Shown here: positions 54,890 through 63,462 of the stretch, one piece after another
How positions within the stretch are numbered: the stretch's first letter is position 1
Layout of the letters: the number at the start of each line of letters is the position of its first letter
NCBI RefSeq assembly: GCF_001592205.1
Contig: NZ_BCWM01000006.1
Location: 1-64,000 of the forward strand
Direction of reading: 5' to 3'
DNA: 64,000 nt
From: Brevundimonas vesicularis NBRC 12165
GTDB lineage: Bacteria; Pseudomonadota; Alphaproteobacteria; Caulobacterales; Caulobacteraceae
Made by a program: the position numbers and the translations under genes
Notes under the pieces: generated by a model
What the model saw: only the letters and a program-made list of their open reading frames with translations
Databases searched by the model: none
Told to the model about the DNA's origin: nothing

Positions 54890-55381
54890 GTGGTGACAGA
54901 GGCGAAACAGCTCGGCGTGGATGGACGGGACGGCCTGAACCGCCTGTACCGGCAATACGCCCCCTGGCTGAGCCGTCGGCTGCGGTCGCGCATTGGGCCG
55001 GACGACGCCGCTGACGTGGTTCAGGAGACCTACATCCGCGCCGCGCCCTACGCCCTGGCGGACATCCGGCATCCGAAGGCCTTCCTTCTGCGGATCGCCA
55101 TGAACCTTCTGCGGGACGAGCGCCGACGGCAGTCGCGCCAGCCGCAGCAGAACGAGGCCGAAGCGCCTCCGCAAGGCGAGGCCGCGACCCAGTTCGACGA
55201 GCTTCTTCTATCGCAGGTCATCCATTCGATGCCGCCGCTCTACCGGAACGTCTTCGTTCTCAACCGCTTTGGCGGTATGACTTATCCAGAGATCGCCCGG
55301 ACGCTCGAGATCAGTGTGCAGACGGTGCAATGGCGAATGGCCAGGGCGATCGAGTACTGCGCGTCTCGGCTGGACCTTTAG
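54890..55381 (+). CDS. FecI-type ECF sigma factor of the lasso-peptide locus
   Basis: 163 aa. Region 2 (LYRQYAPWLSRRLRSRIGPD with DVVQETYIRAA) and region 4 (MPPLYRNVFVLNRFGGMTYP, LEISVQTVQWRMARAIEYC). GTG start with GGAGAGG. It precedes FecR by 9 bp and is followed by a TonB receptor with an STN domain. In FecIRA systems outer-membrane substrate binding activates such a sigma factor. Confidence 0.93.
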   Translation: MVTEAKQLGVDGRDGLNRLYRQYAPWLSRRLRSRIGPDDAADVVQETYIRAAPYALADIRHPKAFLLRIAMNLLRDERRRQSRQPQQNEAEAPPQGEAATQFDELLLSQVIHSMPPLYRNVFVLNRFGGMTYPEIARTLEISVQTVQWRMARAIEYCASRLDL

Positions 55382-55390
55382 GCAAGACGG

Positions 55391-56368
55391 ATGACGATCG
55401 AGGGTGACGTCGACACGAGACGGAAGGAAGCGGCTGACTGGTTCGCGCGGCTCAACCAGCGCACGGTCACGACTGCGGATGTGAGAGGTTTCAGCGACTG
55501 GCGTCGCGATCCTGAGAACGCGCGCGCCTTCAGCCGTGTCGAGGCGATGTGGGAGGCTGCCGGGACCCTGGCGAAAAATCCCGATATGGCCAACCTGACG
55601 CGGGAGGCTGCAACGGCGGCCAAGCCCGTCCGGAAGCCGAGGCTGGCGACGGGCCGTCTGATCCCGATCGGGGTCGTCGGCGCGCTGACCCTGGCGCTGG
55701 GCGCGGGCGGCGTCCTGTGGATGTCGCAGCAGCCGACGCGCTACGCGACCGCGGTCGGCGAGCAACGCACGATCCAGCTTGAAGACGGATCGCGCATCAT
55801 CCTGGACACCGGCTCCGAGGTCGCGGTGCGGTTTACCGGAGGGCGTCGCTCGGTGACGCTCAACAACGGCCAGGCGATGTTCGACGTCGAAGGCGATCCG
55901 GCTCGACCCTTCATCGTGGCCGCCGGCGACACCCGGGTGACGGCGATCGGCACCCGGTTCGACGTGCGCCGATCGGGGGCGGGCGCCCGCGTCATTCTCG
56001 TCGAGGGTCGGGTCGACGTCAGACGAGAGGCCGCGGCGGACGGCCGCTGGGCCTTGTCGCCCGGTCAGGAGGTCACGACCTCGGCGCCCCGCCCGACGAT
56101 CGCCACGGCCAATGTCCCGGCCTCCACGAGCTGGACCAGCGGGCGGCTGACGTTCGAGAACACGCCCATCGCCGAGGCTGTGGCGGAGGTGAACCGCTAC
56201 AGCCGCGAGCCGATAGAGCTCCGCGACAGCCGGATTTCCTCGGTGCAGGTCAGCGGTGTCTTCAACGCCGGCGACATCGACGGCTTCGTGGCCGCACTGA
56301 GCGACCTTTACGCCCTCCAGGCCACCAGGGCCGAGGATGGCCGCATCGTCCTCAGCGGACCCGCCTGA
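55391..56368 (+). CDS. FecR-type transmembrane anti-sigma regulator
   Basis: 325 aa. N-terminal cytoplasmic helical part (EAADWFARLNQRTVTTADVR, with WR residues typical of FecR), one membrane span (LIPIGVVGALTLALGAGGVL), and the periplasmic FecR domain (TVGEQRTI-like: TAVGEQRTIQLEDGSRI; LNNGQAMFDVEGDPARPFIV). The C-terminus resembles an STN-partner region (ISSVQVSGVFNAGDID). Mediates signal from receptor to sigma factor. Confidence 0.93.
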   Translation: MTIEGDVDTRRKEAADWFARLNQRTVTTADVRGFSDWRRDPENARAFSRVEAMWEAAGTLAKNPDMANLTREAATAAKPVRKPRLATGRLIPIGVVGALTLALGAGGVLWMSQQPTRYATAVGEQRTIQLEDGSRIILDTGSEVAVRFTGGRRSVTLNNGQAMFDVEGDPARPFIVAAGDTRVTAIGTRFDVRRSGAGARVILVEGRVDVRREAAADGRWALSPGQEVTTSAPRPTIATANVPASTSWTSGRLTFENTPIAEAVAEVNRYSREPIELRDSRISSVQVSGVFNAGDIDGFVAALSDLYALQATRAEDGRIVLSGPA

Positions 56369-56460
56369 AAATTTATCCGTACCCGACTTAGAGGAAACCC
56401 CGCGACCCAACGTCTCCTCCCCGTCCCGCACATCCGCGGGTAGAAAAACGGGGGATGGTC

Positions 56461-59415
56461 ATGGGCCAAGGATTCACGTCGACCGCGCTTGCCGCACTGA
56501 TGATGGGCGTCGCCACGCCGGTCATCGCACAGTCGAGCGATGTCGCGCGCCGCTTCGAGATCGCGGCTGGCCCGCTGGATCGCAGCCTTCCTGAGTTCGC
56601 TCGCCAGAGCGGGCTGCAGATTCTCTATCCCAGCGCACTCGTGGCGGGGCGGCAGTCGCCCGCCGTCAACGGCGACCTGACGTCAGAGGCGGCGCTCACG
56701 CTGCTCCTTCGCGATTCCGGACTGACCTATCGCCAGAGCCGCCCGACCGTGTTCGTCCTCGTCGATCCCTCGGCCCGCGCCGAAGCGTCCGGGGTCGAGG
56801 CGGTTGAGCTCGACGAGGTCGTGGTCACCGGCACCTATCTGCGCGGAGCCGACAGCCCGTCCCCCGTGACCGTCATCACTCAGGCCGACGTCGCGCGACA
56901 AGGCCGGGCGACCGTCGCTGAAACATTGGCCGCTATGCCGCAGAATTTCACCGGCTCAGCCTACGAAGGCTCGGCCAATACCGGGGCCGACCGCTCTGGG
57001 CGCAACATCGGATCCGCGACCGGCGTCAATCTCCGTGGCCTCGGGGCCGACGCGACTCTGGTGCTGGTCAACGGGCGACGGGTCGCCGGAACGGGCAGCG
57101 CCGGGGACTTCGCGGACATCTCCAACATCCCGTCCAGCGCCATTTCGCGGGCCGATGTCCTGCTCGACGGCGCCTCGGCCCTCTATGGCGCGGACGCGGT
57201 CGGCGGCGTGGTCAACATCATCCTCAGATCCCGCTTCGAAGGCGCAGAGACCCGGGCCCGCGTCGGCGGAACGAGCGACGGCGGCGCCGAGGAGTTCCTC
57301 TTCTCCCATGCTGGAGGTCTAAGCTGGGGAAGCGGCAGCATCGTCGCCGCCTACGAGTATCACGATCGCAGCGAGCTCCAGGGGGCAGACCGCGACGCTA
57401 CCGCAGACGCCGACCTGCGCCGGTTTGGAGGAACCGATCGCCGGCTCCTCACGGCTTCACCCGGAAACATCGTCCGCCTCGACGCCGCCACCGCGACCTA
57501 CATTCCGCTCTTCGCGATTCCTTCCGGCCAGAATGGCATTGGTCTCGCGCCCGGCGACTTCCTGGCCGGGCGGATCAACAGGACGAATCAACTCGAAGGT
57601 CAGTGGTTCCTGCCGGATCAGAAGCGTCAGAGCGTCTTTCTGGCGGCGAGGCAGAACCTCCCGGCCGGGTTCAGCCTGGACGGCGATGTCCGATACACCG
57701 AGCGAGACTTCTTCCTGAAGACCAGCGCGGACGCGGGGACCTTCACCGTCACCGCCGCCAATCCCTACTTCGTGTCGCCGAACGGCTCGACCTCCCATGA
57801 CATCGCCTACTCGTGGGTCAACGATCTGGGACCGGGCGTGTCCGAAGGGAGCACCGAGAGCGTCGGCGGTGCGATCGGTGTATCGGGCGGACTCCTCGGC
57901 TGGAATGTCTCCGCCTACGCCAGCGGCGCACAGGAGATCACCGACCGCCGTCTGTCCAATCGTGTGCAGACAACCTTCCTGCAGGAAGCACTGGGCGCAA
58001 GAGCGGATCTACCGACCACGACTTTCAGGACAGCGACGGACGGATTCTTCAACCCGTTTGGCGGCCCGGCCGCGAACTCCGCGACGATCCTGGCGCACAT
58101 CGGCTCGGGCTACACCGATACCGACTACGTCAGCACGGTGTCGTCCTTCAACATCAAGACGGATGGGACGGTCTTCGAGTTGCCCGGTGGTCCGCTGCAG
58201 GCTGCGTTCGGCCTGGACTTCCGCGCCGAGCGGTTCGAGTCGGGTGGCGAGAGTTTTCTGTCCGGAACCGCTCCGCGCGTGACCGCCCCGATCTCATTCG
58301 AACGAGACGTTTCCTCCGCTTTCGCCGAAGTCCGCGTTCCGATTTTCGGCCCGACCAACGCCCGCCCCGGCCTGGAACGGCTGGAACTGTCGCTGGCGGG
58401 GAGAGTGGAAGACCACGAGGGTGTGGGGAGGACGAGCAATCCCAAGCTCGGCGTGCTCTACGGCCCAACGCCCGATCTGGTGTTGCGAGCTTCCTGGGGG
58501 ACGTCTTTTCGCGCGCCATCCCTCAGGGAGTTGCAGAGCACCTATCAGATCGGCCCGTCGTTCCTGAACCGCGGCGGCGGCAACGTCCTGACCCTCATCC
58601 AGTACGGTGGAAACCCCGACCTCAGACCGGAAACCGCGGAGTCGATCACAGCGGGCTTCGTCTGGACGCCGGCCGCCTACGACGGTCTCCGCCTCGAAGG
58701 CAGCTGGTTCCGCACGCAGTTCAACGACCGCATCGGCAATCCGGTTCTTCAGAACCTCGTCAACGCGCTGAACGACCCGGCGCTGGCCCCCTTCGTTCGC
58801 TATGTCACCCCGACCACGTCTGCGGATGACCGAGCCCTGGTCCAGTCGCTTCTGGACCACCCCGGCAACTTCAATCCGACGGTCTTCCCGGCGACCTCCT
58901 ACGGCGTCATCGTGGACAATCGTTTCGTCAATGCGGCGAGCGTCGAAGTCGAGGGACTGGACTTGTCCGCGCGCTACCAGTTCGATCTCGCCGCCGGTCA
59001 GGCGATGATCGACACGACCATCACCCATCTGCTGACCAATAATCGGCAGATCACCGCGGCCTCCCCCACCGAGCACCTGCTCGGGGATCCGAACTTCCCG
59101 GCCAGATGGCGGGGGCGTGCCGGAACGCAGTGGATCCGCGGTCCGATCACTCTGGGACTGGCCGCGAATTATGTCAGCGGCGGCACCGACCCGTTGACCA
59201 ATCGCGGGATCGACGACTGGACCACCTTCGACGGTCAGGTGCGATACGATTTCGCGGCGGGTTGGGGGGAAGATCTTTCGCTCAGCCTCAATGTGCTGAA
59301 CCTCTCCAATGCGGCGCCGCCCTTCTACGACTCCCCCAACGGTCTCGGTTTCGACGGCGCCAATACCAATGCGCTCGGACGCCAGGTCTCCCTCCAGCTC
59401 GTCAAGCGCTGGTGA
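56461..59415 (+). CDS. TonB-dependent receptor with STN domain (putative lasso-peptide receptor)
   Basis: 984 aa. Start ATG 56461 with GGGGGA at 6-bp spacing; an ATG at 56455 overlaps that site. Signal peptide ends at VIAQS. STN domain (FEIAAGPLDRSLPEFARQSG, LLLRDSGLTYRQS), TonB box near VELDEVVVTG, plug with GLGADATLVLVNGRRVAGTG, and barrel ending LGRQVSLQLVKRW. STN plus FecI/FecR makes it a signalling receptor. The isopeptidase starts 6 bp later, so its cargo is probably the local lasso peptide. Confidence 0.92.
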   Translation: MGQGFTSTALAALMMGVATPVIAQSSDVARRFEIAAGPLDRSLPEFARQSGLQILYPSALVAGRQSPAVNGDLTSEAALTLLLRDSGLTYRQSRPTVFVLVDPSARAEASGVEAVELDEVVVTGTYLRGADSPSPVTVITQADVARQGRATVAETLAAMPQNFTGSAYEGSANTGADRSGRNIGSATGVNLRGLGADATLVLVNGRRVAGTGSAGDFADISNIPSSAISRADVLLDGASALYGADAVGGVVNIILRSRFEGAETRARVGGTSDGGAEEFLFSHAGGLSWGSGSIVAAYEYHDRSELQGADRDATADADLRRFGGTDRRLLTASPGNIVRLDAATATYIPLFAIPSGQNGIGLAPGDFLAGRINRTNQLEGQWFLPDQKRQSVFLAARQNLPAGFSLDGDVRYTERDFFLKTSADAGTFTVTAANPYFVSPNGSTSHDIAYSWVNDLGPGVSEGSTESVGGAIGVSGGLLGWNVSAYASGAQEITDRRLSNRVQTTFLQEALGARADLPTTTFRTATDGFFNPFGGPAANSATILAHIGSGYTDTDYVSTVSSFNIKTDGTVFELPGGPLQAAFGLDFRAERFESGGESFLSGTAPRVTAPISFERDVSSAFAEVRVPIFGPTNARPGLERLELSLAGRVEDHEGVGRTSNPKLGVLYGPTPDLVLRASWGTSFRAPSLRELQSTYQIGPSFLNRGGGNVLTLIQYGGNPDLRPETAESITAGFVWTPAAYDGLRLEGSWFRTQFNDRIGNPVLQNLVNALNDPALAPFVRYVTPTTSADDRALVQSLLDHPGNFNPTVFPATSYGVIVDNRFVNAASVEVEGLDLSARYQFDLAAGQAMIDTTITHLLTNNRQITAASPTEHLLGDPNFPARWRGRAGTQWIRGPITLGLAANYVSGGTDPLTNRGIDDWTTFDGQVRYDFAAGWGEDLSLSLNVLNLSNAAPPFYDSPNGLGFDGANTNALGRQVSLQLVKRW

Positions 59416-59421
59416 TCCGAC

Positions 59422-61812
59422 ATGCGCATCACTGTGTTGTGCGCGCTTGGCGCGCTCGTGCTCGCATGCCCGTCGCGCGCTGTTACGGAGCCCCTCACCC
59501 TCGACACGCTGCTCGGCCTGGAGACTTTCGGACGGATCGAGATCGATCCCTCGGGCTCTGTCGCCGTCTTCGAGGAGCGGCGCGCGCGTGGAAATCTTCC
59601 GCAGTACGATCTGCAGCCCGAAGGCTTTCTCCGGTACGCAAATCTTTACCGGCTTGACCTCGACAGACCCTCCGGGATCAAGCCGCTGCTGCCGATGGAA
59701 GAGGACGCGGGCTACACCATGGGGCCCTTCTCGCCCGACGGCTCTCAGCTCGTCGTGTATCGTCTCCAGGGGCACGTGTTCCGGCTCGGCATCGTCGATC
59801 TGGGAACCGGAGTCGTCGCCTGGAGCGACCTCTCTCCCGAAAGCGGCGCCTGGGGGCGATCGGTGCAGTGGATCTCGGACAGCGAGCTGCTGGTGCTCGG
59901 TATGCCTGACGGCGATCTGCCGCCGCGCCTCGCGATCCAGATCGTCACCCAGACCCGCCTCCCCGATCTGTGGGCCCGGGCCGCACGGGGTCAGTCGGCC
60001 TTCGTGTCCGCCGGCCAGGGGGCGCCCGAGGAAATCCGCGAGTCCCGCATCCTCTGGCGCGTGAATGCGGATACGGGCGCCGCCACGGTCCTGACCGACG
60101 GCGACTTCCTTGACTTCGAAGCCTCCCCGGACGGGAGCCATGTCGCCGTGCTCAAGGACGGCCCTCTGGCCGCTCCCCCGGGCCTGGACGCCTCGACCGA
60201 GTTTCGCCGGGCGCGGTCGTTGCGTCTGCTGAACACGCGGACGGGTTCGTGGGTAGACCCGCCCGAGGCCGTGGACATCTCCACCAGCCTTCTCGGCTGG
60301 TCGGCGGATTCCTCGGCGTTGCTGGTGAGCGTCGTCGGCGCCGATCCTGCCCGTCTCCTCTCGATCTCGCCGACTGGCCAGGTTCAGGATCGAACTCCGA
60401 CCGGCGTGTCGCCGGACAAAGAGCCCGACGTCTTCGGAAGCCCGACAGCGCACGCGGCCTGGCTTGGCGGCGAAGTCGTCGTTCGCGGCGCCCGCGACGG
60501 GCAAATGGCATGGTGGTCCGGACGCGGGACCGGGGTCGTCGCTGTGAACAGCCTGAGCAACACAGCGCGCGTGGTCGCCCGTGGACGACAGTCCGCGCTT
60601 TTCGAGGATCGAGGGCGCGTCCTTCGCCTCAGCTCCGACCTGTCGTCCGAGGATCTCGGCCAGACCGGCAGGATTTCACGCTCTCTCGGCATCTTCGGGT
60701 ACAGACGCCAGACCGACCCGATGGGCGAGAGTGCGACGGAGGTGGTGGGAGACGGCGGCCGGTTGTGCCGGGTCTTCGCCGATGTCCAGGCCCAACCGCC
60801 GGCATGCGTGGCTGCGAGACCCGGCGCCAGCGTCAGTTGGGAGCGCAGGGTCAGCGTCGGGATCGGAAGTGAAGGTCGTCAGCTCAACCAGCTCGAGGTC
60901 CGCAGTGACGCGGGTTCCGAGGTCGTAAGGCGTCTCAATCCGGAGCTCGACACGGTCTTTGTACCGGAGGCCCGCCTGATCACCGGTCCAGACGGCGCCC
61001 GGGGCTGGCTGTTCCTGCCCGAGGCGACCTCCGGTCAACCGCCACCGGTGATCGTCATTCCCTACCCCGGAACGACCTATTCCACCGCTCCGGCAAAGAT
61101 GCGCCCGGAGATGGTGCAGATGACCCAGAACGGGGGGCTGCTTGTCGCGGCGGGCTATGCGGTCATCTACCCCGATCTACCGACGAACGCCGAGCCGTCG
61201 GTTGGTATCGCGGACAGGATTCTGGCCGTTGTCGACGCCGCCGCCGCCGACGGTTCGATCGATGCCGATCGGATCGGGCTCTGGGGTCATAGTTTCGGAG
61301 GCTGGTCGGTCATGATGAGCGCCGCCCAATCGCCCCGTTTCAGCGCAGTCGTAGCCCTCAACGGGCCCTACAATCTGCAACTGTCTCTTGCCGACATGGC
61401 CCAGAGCCAGCGCATCCTCGGCGGAAACACCATCGACGCCGTAAGTGGCGCGCGATGGCTCGAAACCGGGCAAGCAGGGATGCTCAGACCGTATTGGATG
61501 GATCCCGAGCGATATCGGCGAGGCAGCCCCTTCGAGCAAGCCGACCGCATCAGGACCCCGATCCTTCTTTTCCACGGCGAGTTGGACTTCCTCGGGTTTC
61601 ACACCGAGCAGATGTACGCCGCACTCGTTCGTCTCCACCGACCGGTCGCGTTGACCTATCTGTTCGGCGAGGACCACAGCGTTCACAACCCGGGTAACGC
61701 CCGGGTCTACTACGATCAGCTGACGGCCTGGTTCGACCAGTATCTCAGGCCCGACGAGAGGCGATCCGGGCCTTCCACCGCCGAAGCCAGGCTTCGGTCA
61801 GCGCCAGGGTGA
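59422..61812 (+). CDS. Lasso peptide isopeptidase (S9 prolyl-oligopeptidase-like, AtxE type)
   Basis: 796 aa. Signal peptide MRITVLCALGALVLACPSRA. An N-terminal propeller-like region precedes the alpha/beta hydrolase. Nucleophile Ser624 is in LWGHSFGGWSV, Asp722 in FHGELDFLGFH, His752 in GEDHSVHN. In the asticcacaulis-type lasso clusters such S9 enzymes cut the isopeptide ring bond, linearising the peptide. Coupled 6 bp behind the TonB receptor. The 3' end overlaps the convergent C gene by 68 bp. Confidence 0.9.
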   Translation: MRITVLCALGALVLACPSRAVTEPLTLDTLLGLETFGRIEIDPSGSVAVFEERRARGNLPQYDLQPEGFLRYANLYRLDLDRPSGIKPLLPMEEDAGYTMGPFSPDGSQLVVYRLQGHVFRLGIVDLGTGVVAWSDLSPESGAWGRSVQWISDSELLVLGMPDGDLPPRLAIQIVTQTRLPDLWARAARGQSAFVSAGQGAPEEIRESRILWRVNADTGAATVLTDGDFLDFEASPDGSHVAVLKDGPLAAPPGLDASTEFRRARSLRLLNTRTGSWVDPPEAVDISTSLLGWSADSSALLVSVVGADPARLLSISPTGQVQDRTPTGVSPDKEPDVFGSPTAHAAWLGGEVVVRGARDGQMAWWSGRGTGVVAVNSLSNTARVVARGRQSALFEDRGRVLRLSSDLSSEDLGQTGRISRSLGIFGYRRQTDPMGESATEVVGDGGRLCRVFADVQAQPPACVAARPGASVSWERRVSVGIGSEGRQLNQLEVRSDAGSEVVRRLNPELDTVFVPEARLITGPDGARGWLFLPEATSGQPPPVIVIPYPGTTYSTAPAKMRPEMVQMTQNGGLLVAAGYAVIYPDLPTNAEPSVGIADRILAVVDAAAADGSIDADRIGLWGHSFGGWSVMMSAAQSPRFSAVVALNGPYNLQLSLADMAQSQRILGGNTIDAVSGARWLETGQAGMLRPYWMDPERYRRGSPFEQADRIRTPILLFHGELDFLGFHTEQMYAALVRLHRPVALTYLFGEDHSVHNPGNARVYYDQLTAWFDQYLRPDERRSGPSTAEARLRSAPG

Positions 61813-63460
61813 GCAATCGGGAGAAGCCACCCCGCCAGACCAGGGCCTCGCGGGTCATTTCGTCCGCGAGCCCCCGAGGCAGGAGCTCCGCTGCGGCCAG
61901 TTCCCCTTCCAGGAGATAGCCTCGAAGGAAATCGAGCTTGCCGGCGACGGCTTCACCGTAGAACGCGCCCAGCTCTCCCTTGGAACGTCGATGGAAGATG
62001 GCGGCAGGGATGGCGTCGGCATAGGCTGCCCGCGCCGCAGACCGGTCGCGTCCTCCCCATGTCAAATCGACGGAGGACCAGGCGAGCCCCGCTTCCACAA
62101 CAGGTTGGCTGAGAAGCGGGTTCACGCAGGGCCCATTTCGGCTCCGAACCGCGTGCCCCTGGAATGCCTGGGAATTCACCAGTCCAAGGATCTGCATCAC
62201 CTTCCCTGGAGGAACGCCCTTGAGCGCTTCGAGCCAGGGATGCCGCCGCTCACGCAACGCAAGGGAATGAGCGCGTCGCGTCTGCAACCAGGTTCTGGGC
62301 CAGAGCGACTGACCGGTCCATCGCGCAGCATCATGGAGAACCTGTGCCCGCGCGCGCATGCGCCGTTCCAGCACTTCGTCGAAAGCGATCAGGAACGTCG
62401 GCATCTGGAAGAACACCACGTCACCGCCCTGGCCGGTCAAAGAGCCCCAGGCGCCCGAACTTTCCACACGACCCGCGATGTCGTCATTGTAGTCAGTATC
62501 GATATCGTTGGTTGCCGGCCGAAAGGCGTCTGTTGATCGAGCCAGACGCGCTGGAGACAGGGTCAGGCCGCTGCGCCTCACTGCCGTCAGGTCGTATCCG
62601 TGCCGTTCCACGACGGGCCGCGCGAACGCCCGCTCGTCGCCTTCCGGATCGCCAACGAAGTGATTGACCCATTGGGCGACGCGGGCACGCTGTTGATCCG
62701 TGAGCGCGCCGGCCACGATCGCCGAATCCAGACCTCCGCTGACCTCGGCGATCCACACCCGCTCTCCGGCCAGCGCCTGGACCGTCCGATCGACCACTTC
62801 ACGAAGGTCGGGTCGCGCCTTCTCCCTGGCGTTCCGATAGATGTCTGCGGGGCTCCAGATTTGCCGGGAAGCGACGCCGCCTCGGCCAGCGACCGTGAGA
62901 CCGCCTGCCGCGACCGGTGTGAGTCCGGACAACGCCAGTTCGTGGCGATAGCCGCCACCTCTTGCGAGCAGCCCCCGCATCGATTGCCAATCGATGGCGA
63001 GCTCGTCGGGCAGCAGGCCGTCCAGGGCGGGCGGCGCGGTCGGCGCCACCACGCTCACGCCGCCCTTGCGCCACACTACGGCCTCGACGGCTCCAGAGGG
63101 GTCTCGCAGAATCGCCGCGCCACCGGGGGTCCGCCGGATCAGGACGTAGCGTCCCCAGTGGGTGGAAACGACTGTCGCTGCTTGCTTCGCGTCGAGCACA
63201 CGGCAGGCCAGAACGCCGCGTTCGGCCGCCGACAACGGACAACCAGTCTGGTCGAACATCTCTCCGACCACGGCGCCGTGGCCGTCGAGAGCGGCTACGA
63301 TCTCAACCCGGGACGTCGCGGGCGCGTAGACGGCGATGAAGGGGTGAAAGACGCGGCGACTCCAGCCGGCCCCGGCGAGGCGTCGAGCCACCTTCTGGCT
63401 CAGCGCCTCCAGCGCCGCCGCATCGTCTCCCACCAGAACGACGTAGGCGTCCGCGCTCAT
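61745..63460 (-). CDS. Lasso peptide C protein: asparagine-synthetase-like macrolactam synthetase
   Basis: 571 aa. Start ATG 63460, 2 bp after the B stop. An N-terminal glutaminase-like region (GRYVLIRRTPGGAAILRDPSG) lacks an N-terminal catalytic Cys. The ATP-pyrophosphatase motif is VSGGLDSAIVAG, with downstream SLTGQGGDVVFF. The acidic substrate carboxylate is adenylated and joined to the N-terminal amine of the core, making the ring. The gene order B-C on the minus strand is convergent with the isopeptidase. Confidence 0.92.
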   Translation of the reverse strand: MSADAYVVLVGDDAAALEALSQKVARRLAGAGWSRRVFHPFIAVYAPATSRVEIVAALDGHGAVVGEMFDQTGCPLSAAERGVLACRVLDAKQAATVVSTHWGRYVLIRRTPGGAAILRDPSGAVEAVVWRKGGVSVVAPTAPPALDGLLPDELAIDWQSMRGLLARGGGYRHELALSGLTPVAAGGLTVAGRGGVASRQIWSPADIYRNAREKARPDLREVVDRTVQALAGERVWIAEVSGGLDSAIVAGALTDQQRARVAQWVNHFVGDPEGDERAFARPVVERHGYDLTAVRRSGLTLSPARLARSTDAFRPATNDIDTDYNDDIAGRVESSGAWGSLTGQGGDVVFFQMPTFLIAFDEVLERRMRARAQVLHDAARWTGQSLWPRTWLQTRRAHSLALRERRHPWLEALKGVPPGKVMQILGLVNSQAFQGHAVRSRNGPCVNPLLSQPVVEAGLAWSSVDLTWGGRDRSAARAAYADAIPAAIFHRRSKGELGAFYGEAVAGKLDFLRGYLLEGELAAAELLPRGLADEMTREALVWRGGFSRLLTLALTEAWLRRWKARIASRRA

Positions 63461-63462
63461 GG

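Noticed and set aside
58294-60504. 736-codon minus-strand frame
   Set aside because: Antisense to the TonB receptor and isopeptidase; no recognisable domain.
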